Source of the DNA: Streptomyces acidiscabies
GTDB taxonomy: Bacteria; Actinomycetota; Actinomycetes; Streptomycetales; Streptomycetaceae
Reading direction: 5' to 3'
Assembly: GCF_020010905.1 (NCBI RefSeq)
Contig: NZ_JAGJBY010000002.1
Coordinates: 3,472,001 to 3,536,000 of the forward strand
DNA length: 64,000 nt
This document shows positions 1 to 7,700 of the stretch, piece after piece. The notes under the pieces are model-generated. The model did not search any database. It saw only the letters and a list, made by a program, of their open reading frames with translations, and had not been told where the DNA came from. The number at the start of each line of letters is the position of its first letter. The stretch's first letter is position 1. Made by a program: the position numbers and the translations under genes.

Positions 1-1690
1 CGGAGAGCTGGAAGCTGTTGCCTGGGGCGCTTGGGGGTGTGTTGCCGGGTAGTTGGCTGGTGGTGGTGCCTGTCGGGTGGGGTGAGGACGTATGGGTTGC
101 CGGGGTGATCGGGGCGTTGGGTGCTGGGGTGGTGCGGCTGGAGGTGGACGGGGACACGGATCGTGCGGTGCTGGCGGATCTGCCCGAGCTGGCCGGGGTG
201 GTGTCGTTGCTGGGTGTGGCCGAACAGGCGTGTCCTGGGTTCGGGGCTACGCCGGTGGGGTTGGCGGGGACGGTGGGGTTGGTGCAGGCGTTGGGTGATT
301 GTGGGATCACGGCGCGGGTGTGGTGTGTGACGCGGGGTGCGGTGTCGGTGGGGTCTGCTGATCCGGTGGGTAGTCCGGTGCAGACGGCGTTGTGGGGGTT
401 GGGGCGGTCTGCCGCACTGGATCTGCCGGTTCGGTGGGGTGGGCTGGTGGATCTGCCGGTGGTGTTCGACGAACAAGCTGGTGGGTTGTTGCGGCGGGTG
501 CTGACGGGTGATGAGGATCAGGTCGCGGTGCGGGAGTCGGGTGTATACGGGCGTCGTCTGGTGCGGGCCGGAAGCGGCGGCGCGGCGGGTGCTGGGGTGC
601 GGCTGAGTGGTTCGGTGCTGATTACGGGTGGGACCGGGGGTCTGGGCGGTCATGTGGCGCGGTGGGCTGTGGCGCGTGGTGCTGAACATGTGGTGCTGGT
701 GAGCCGTCGAGGTCTGGAGGCTCCGGGTGCGGTGGGTCTGCGTGAGGAACTTGAAGCGTTGGGCGCGCGGGTGACGGTGGAGGCGTGTGACGTCGCGGAT
801 CGGGAGGCGTTGGCGGCCGTACTCGGCGCGATCCCCGGCGAGTTCCCGTTGACGGCAGTGCTGCACGCCGCCGGGATCGGTGATGGGCATGTGCCGGTGG
901 GGGAGTTGGAGCTTGGGCGGTTGGATGGGGTGTTGCGGGCGAAGATGGTGTCGGCGTGGCATCTGCACGAGCTGACGGCGGGGCTGGAGCTCCAGGCGTT
1001 CGTGTTGTTCTCTTCGGGTGCGGCGAGTTGGGGGGCTGGGGGGCAGGCGGCGTATGCGGCGGCGAACGCCTTCCTGGACGGGCTGGCGGGTTATCGGCAT
1101 GGTGCGGGGCTTGCCGCGACGTCGATTGCCTGGGGGTTGTGGGCAGGGCCGGGCATGGGTGCAGCCGGTGCTGAGTTTGTGGAGGGGTATCGGCGGCGCG
1201 GTGTGTTCCCGATGGAGCCGGGGCTGGCGATGGCGGCTCTGGAGAGGGCGGTGGGCGACGGTTCGGTCACCCTCACCGTGACGAACACGGACTGGGAGAC
1301 GTTCGCGCCGAGTTTCACCGTCGAGCGCCCGAGTGCGCTGCTCTCGGGTATTCCGGAGGTGCGCAAGGCACTCGCCCTGTCGGGTGTCCAGCCTGGTGGT
1401 GAGTCGGCGTTGCGGCGCAGGCTGGCCGGGCTGGGAGAGAGGGAACGTGCGCGGGCGCTGCTCGATCTGGTGCGGCGGGAAGCTGCGGTCACTCTTGGTT
1501 TTGACAATGCTGATGCCCTGCCGGACGGGCGGGCTTTCCGTGATGTCGGTTTTGATTCGCTGACGGCGGTGGAGCTGCGGAACAAGCTCGCCTCGGCCAC
1601 GGGTCTTGTGCTGCCTGCGAGTCTTGTCTTCGACTACCCGACGCCCGCGGTGCTGGCTGAGCATCTGGGTTCGGAGTTGCTGGGTTCGGA
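1..1690 (+). repeat. Long near-identical intragenic repeat (KR-ACP didomain), copies also at 4501-6205 and 21917-23620
   Basis: Positions 1, 4501 and 21917 begin with the same sequence (CGGAGAGCTGGAAGCTG) and stay nearly identical for about 1.7 kb, through the whole KR and ACP. Differences are mainly silent or short. Such long perfect stretches at DNA level, beyond protein conservation, point to duplication or gene conversion among modules and can cause assembly collapse. Confidence 0.85.
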
Positions 1691-1720
1691 AGCGCAGGTC
1701 GTGGCTCCTGCTGTGGTGAA
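1..1720 (+). other. PKS module A (partial): KR (A-type) - ACP
   Basis: The KR has the NADPH-binding signature TGGTGGLGG (about 623-652) and catalytic YAAAN (about 1050). A Trp lies eight residues before that Tyr (SSGAASWGAGGQAAY) and there is no LDD motif, which by known KR rules marks an A-type ketoreductase giving an L-hydroxyl. The ACP carries GFDSLTAVELRN, with the phosphopantetheine Ser codon at 1557-1559. The KS and AT lie upstream of the window. Confidence 0.9.
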
Positions 1721-4700
1721 GGCTGAGCCGGACGAGCCGATCGCCATTGTCGGGATGGGGTGCCGGTTCCCGGGTGGGGTGTCGTCGCCGGAGCAGTTGT
1801 GGGATGTGGTGGCGTCGTCGGCTGATGTGGTGGGTGAGTTCCCTGGTGATCGGGGCTGGGATCTGACCGGCGCTGATTTTGCCCGGGTGGGTGGGTTTGT
1901 CGAGGATGTGGCCGGGTTCGATGCGGGGTTCTTCGGGATTTCTCCGCGTGAGGCGTTGGCGATGGATCCGCAGCAGCGGTTGTTGCTGGAGACGGCGTGG
2001 GAGGCGTTGGAGCGGGCTGGGATCGACCCGGATGTGCTGAAGGGCAGCAGGACCGGGGTGTTCGTGGGCGGGACTGTTTCGGGGTACGAGGCTGTCGGGG
2101 GTGCCTCGGGTGACGCCGAGGGCTACATGCTGACCGGTGGTGCGGGCAGTGTGTTGTCGGGCCGGATCGCGTACACGTTGGGGTTGGAAGGGCCTGCGGT
2201 GACGGTGGACACGGCGTGTTCGTCGTCGTTGGTGGCGTTGCATCTTGCGGCCCAGGCGTTGCGGTCCGGCGAGTGCTCGATGGCGCTGGCCGGTGGTGTG
2301 ACCGTGATGGCCACACCACGGGGCTTTGCCGAGTTCGCCATTCAGGGCGGGCTGGCGGCCGATGGCCGTTGCAAGCCCTTTGCTGCGGCGGCCGACGGTA
2401 CCGGGTGGGGTGAGGGTGTTGGGTTGTTGGTGGTGGAGCGGTTGTCGGATGCCCGGCGTAACGGGCACCAGGTGTTGGCGGTGGTGCGGGGTTCGGCGAT
2501 CAATCAGGACGGTGCGTCGAACGGGTTGTCGGCGCCGAACGGTCCCTCACAGCAGCGGGTGATTCGTCAGGCGTTGGCCAGTGCCGGTGTGGCTGCGGCC
2601 GAGGTGGACGTGGTCGAGGCGCACGGCACCGGTACTCGGTTGGGGGACCCGATCGAGGCCCAGGCCCTGCTGGCGACCTACGGGCAGGACCGGCCGGAGG
2701 ATCGCCCGCTGTGGCTGGGATCGGTCAAGTCCAACATCGGTCACACGCAGGCGGCCTCTGGTGTTGCTGGTGTGATCAAGATGGTGTTGGCGATGCAGCA
2801 GGGTGTGTTGCCGCGGACGTTGCATGTGGATGAGCCGACGCCTGAGGTCGACTGGTCGGTCGGCGCGGTGGAGTTGCTGACGGAGCAGCGGTCGTGGCCG
2901 GTGGTGGACCGGCCGTGGCGGGCGGGGGTGTCCTCGTTCGGAGTCAGCGGCACCAACGCCCACCTCATCCTCGAACAGGCCCCTGAACTTGAACCGGCCT
3001 CCGGTATGGAGGTGGAGCCGGTGGTGGTTCCGTCGGTGGTGCCGTGGGTGTTGTCGGCCCGGTCGGAGTCGGCGTTGCGGGAGCAGGCGCGGCGGCTCGC
3101 GGCACACGTGGAAGCTGATCCGGGACTCGACCCGGTCGACGTCGGTGCGGCACTGGTGTCCACCCGGGCGAACTTGGGGCACCGGGCGGTCGTCCTGGGT
3201 GCCGATCGGGAGCAGCTGATTGCCGGGCTGGCCGGGTTGGCTGCCGGAGAACCGGGTGCCGGGGTGCTGACCGGGGTGTCCGTTGCGGGTGGTCGTACGG
3301 CGTTCTTGTTCACGGGTCAGGGTGCGCAGCGTGTGGGGATGGGCCGGGAGCTGGCTGCTGAGTTTCCGGTGTTCGCGGAGGCGTTCGGGGAGATAAGCGC
3401 GGGGTTTGAGGGTCTGTTGCCGGGTTCGTTGGAGGAGGTTGTCTTCGGTGGGGATGAGTATCGGTTGACGGAGACGGGGTGGGCGCAGCCGGCGTTGTTC
3501 GCTTTCGAGGTCGCCATGTTCCGGCTGCTGGGTTCCTGGGGTGTGGCACCGGATTTCGTGGTGGGGCATTCGGTGGGGGAGTTGGCGGCGGCGTATGTGG
3601 CGGGTGTGTGGTCGTTGCCGGATGCGTGCCGGGTGGTGGCGGCGCGGGCGGGGTTGATGCAGGCGTTGCCTGCTGAGGGGGTCATGCTGGCGGTGGAGGC
3701 GAGCGAGGCCGAGATCACCTCGGTGGCAGGTGAGGTCGCCGGATGGGGTGAGCGGGCTGCCATTGCGGCGGTGAACGCGGCCCGTTCGGTGGTGCTGTCC
3801 GGTGATGCCGCAGTGGTCGGGGCGATGGGCGAGCTGTGGAGCGGTCGGGGCAGGAAGGTGCGGCGTCTGCGGGTCAGCCACGCCTTCCATTCGCCCTTGA
3901 TGGATCCGATGCTCGGTGCGTTCGCGGATGTGCTGGGTGGGGTGGAGTTCAACGAGCCGTCGGTGGGGATGACGGTCCCGGCTGCTCAGGTGTGCAGCCC
4001 GCAGTACTGGGTGCGGCAGGTGCGTGAGCCGGTGCGGTACGCCGACATGCTGACGGAGCTGAGTACTCAGGGCGTGACGCGGTTCGTGGAGGTGGGCCCG
4101 GACGGTGTGCTGAGCGGGCTGGGGTCGGGTGCGGTGGACGGGGTGTTCGTCGCGGCCCAGCGTCGGGACCGGCCCGAGGTCCACACCGCGATGACCGCAC
4201 TGTCCACGCTCCACACCCACGGCGTCCCGGTGGACTGGCCCGCGATAGTGGGCCGGGGTTCGGCGGTCGAACTGCCGACGTATGCGTTCCAGCGTGAGCG
4301 GTACTGGCCGGAGGCGGTGGCCGGGCCGGTGGTGGCGGGGGCGGACGATGAGTTGTGGTCCGTGGTGGAGGGGGCGGATGCGGGGTTGTTGTCGGCTGAG
4401 TTGGGGGTCGGCGAGCAGGCTTTGGCTGAGGTGGTGCCGGCGTTGGCGGCGTGGCGTGAGCGTCGGCGGTCCCGGTTTGCGGTTGAGGGGTGGCGGTTCG
4501 CGGAGAGCTGGAAGCTGCTGCCCGGGGCGCCTGGGGGTGCGTTGCCGGGTAGTTGGCTGGTGGTGGTGCCTGTGGGGTGGGGTGAGGATGCGTGGGTTGC
4601 TTCGGTGGTGGGGGCGTTGGGTGTTGGGGTGGTGCGGTTGGAGGTGGCTGGGGACGCGGATCGTACGGTGCTTGCGGCGGTGCTGGCGGATCTGCCCGAG

Positions 4701-7700
4701 CTGGCTGGGGTGGTGTCGTTGCTGGGTGTGGCCGAACAGGCGTGTCCTGGGTTCGGTGCCACGCCGGTGGGTCTGGCGGGGACGGTGGGGTTGGTGCAGG
4801 CGTTGGGTGATTGCGGGATCACGGCGCGGGTGTGGTGTGTGACGCGGGGTGCGGTGTCGGTGGGGTCTGCTGATCCGGTGGGTAGTCCGGTGCAGACGGC
4901 GTTGTGGGGTTTGGGGCGGTCTGCCGCACTGGATCTGCCGGTTCGGTGGGGTGGGCTGGTGGATCTGCCGGTCGCGGTCGATGAGCGGATCGGTGGGTTG
5001 TTGCGGCGGGTGTTGACGGGTGATGAGGATCAGGTTGCGGTGCGGGAGTCGGGTGTGTATGGGCGTCGTCTGGTCCGGGCCGGAAGCAGCGGCGCAGCGG
5101 GTGCTGAGGCACGGCTGAATGGCTCGGTGCTGATCACGGGCGGGACCGGGGGTCTGGGTGGTCATGTGGCGCGGTGGGCCGTGGCCCGTGGCGCTGAGCA
5201 TGTCGTACTGGTCAGCCGCCGGGGTGAGCAGGCTGACGGCGTGTCCGGCCTGCGTGAGGAACTCATAGCGCAGGGTGCGCGGGTGACGGTGGAGGCGTGT
5301 GACGTCGCTGATCGGGAGGCGTTGGCGGGGGTGCTGGCGAGGGTGCCGGCGGATTGCCCGCTGACCGCCGTCGTGCACGCCGCCGGGATCGGTGATGGGC
5401 ATGTGCCGGTGGGGGAGTTGGAGCTTGGGCGGTTGGATGGGGTGTTGCGGGCGAAGATGGTGTCGGCGTGGCATCTGCATGAGCTGACTGCCGGGTTGGG
5501 CCTTGAGGCGTTCGTGTTGTTCTCTTCGGGTGCGGCGAGTTGGGGTGCTGGGGGGCAGGCGGCGTATGCGGCGGCGAATGCCTTCCTGGACGGGCTGGCG
5601 GGTTACCGGCATGGTGCGGGGCTTGCCGCGACCTCGATTGCCTGGGGGTTGTGGGCAGGGCCGGGCATGGGTGCGGCCGGTGCTGAGTTTGTGGAGGGGT
5701 ATCGGCGGCGTGGCGTGCTGGCGATGGAGCCGGGGCTGGCGATGGCGGCTCTGGAGAGGGCGGTGGGCGACGGTTCGGTCACCCTCACCGTGACGAACAC
5801 GGACTGGGAGACGTTCGCGCCGAGTTTCACCGTCGAGCGCCCGAGTGCGCTGCTCTCGGGTATTCCGGAGGTGCGCAAGGCACTTGCCCTGCCGGGTGCG
5901 GGGTCTGTTGGTGAGTCGGCGTTGCGGAGCAGGCTGGCCGGGCTGGGAGAGAGGGAACGTACGCGGGCGCTGCTCGACCTGGTCCGGCGGGAAGCAGCCA
6001 TCACTCTCGGTTTCGACAACGCTGACGCCCTGCCGCAGGGACGGGCTTTCCGCGATGTCGGTTTTGATTCGCTGACGGCGGTGGAGCTGCGGAACAAGCT
6101 CGCCTCGGCCACCGGTCTTGTGCTGCCCGCGAGCCTTGTCTTCGACTACCCGACCCCTGCCGTGCTGGCCGAGCATCTGGGTTCGGAGCTGCTGGGCACG
6201 GTCGAGGCCGTGTCGGTGATGCCGGTGACCACGGTGGCGGTGGACGAGCCGATCGCCATCGTCGGAATGGGCTGCCGCTTCCCCGGCGGAGTGGAGAGCC
6301 CTGAACAGTTGTGGGCCTTGCTCGCGGGTGGTGTTGACGCGGTCTCGGCGTTTCCGACGCAGCGTGGCTGGGATCTGGTCGGTGACGGGTTTGCCCGGGT
6401 GGGTGGGTTCCTCTATGAGGCGGCGGAGTTCGATGCGGGGTTCTTCGGGATTTCGCCGCGTGAGGCGTTGGCGATGGATCCGCAGCAGCGGTTGTTGCTG
6501 GAGACGGCCTGGGAAGCGCTGGAGCGGACCGGGATCGACCCGAACACGCTGAAGGGCAGCAGGACTGGCGTGTTCGTGGGCGGGACAGGTTCGGGATACG
6601 ACACGGTCGGGGGTGCCTCGGGTGACGCCGAGGGCTACATGCTGACCGGTGGTGCGGGCAGCGTGCTGTCGGGCCGGATCGCGTACACGTTGGGATTGGA
6701 AGGGCCCGCCGTGACGGTGGACACGGCGTGTTCGTCGTCGCTGGTGGCGTTGCACTGGGCCGCGCAGGCGTTGAGGTCGGGGGAGTGTGATCTGGCGCTG
6801 GCCGGTGGTGTGGCAGTGATGGCCACGCCGGGGATCTTTGCCGAGTTCGCTGTTCAGGGTGGGTTGGCGGGGGATGGTCGCTGCAAGGCGTTCGCCGCGT
6901 CGGCCGATGGCACCGGGTGGGGTGAGGGTGTTGGGTTGTTGGTGGTGGAGCGGTTGTCGGATGCCCGGCGTAATGGGCACCAGGTGTTGGCGGTGGTGCG
7001 GGGTTCGGCGATCAACCAGGACGGTGCGTCGAACGGGTTGGCGGCGCCGAACGGTCCCTCCCAGCAGCGGGTGATTCGGCAGGCGTTGGCCAGTGCCGGT
7101 GTGACCGCCGCCGAGGTGGACGTGGTGGAGGCGCACGGCACCGGTACTCGGTTGGGGGACCCGATCGAGGCCCAGGCGCTGCTGGCGACTTATGGGCAGG
7201 ACCGGCCGGAGGGTCGTCCGCTGTGGCTGGGATCGGTCAAATCCAACATTGGTCACACGCTGGCCGCCGCCGGTGTCGCCGGTGTGATCAAGATGGTGCT
7301 GGCGATGCGGCATGGGCAACTGCCTCCCACCCTGCATGTGGACGAGCCGACGCCGGAGGTGGACTGGTCGGCGGGCGCAGTGGAGTTGCTGACCGAACAA
7401 CAACCGTGGCCGGTGGTCGACCGGCCGTGGCGCGCAGGAGTGTCCTCGTTCGGGATCAGCGGTACCAACGCCCACGTCATCCTGGAACAAGCCCCTGAGC
7501 TTGAACCGGCCGCCGACGCGGTGGCGGTTCCGTCGGTGGTGCCGTGGGTGTTGTCGGGCAGGTCGGAGTCGGCGTTGCGGGAGCAGGCGCGACGGCTTGC
7601 GGCGCACGTGGAAGCTGATCCGGGGCTGGATTCGGTGGGTGTGGGTGCGGCGTTGGTGTCGACCCGGGCGGAGCTGGAGCACCGGGCGGTGGTCCTGGGC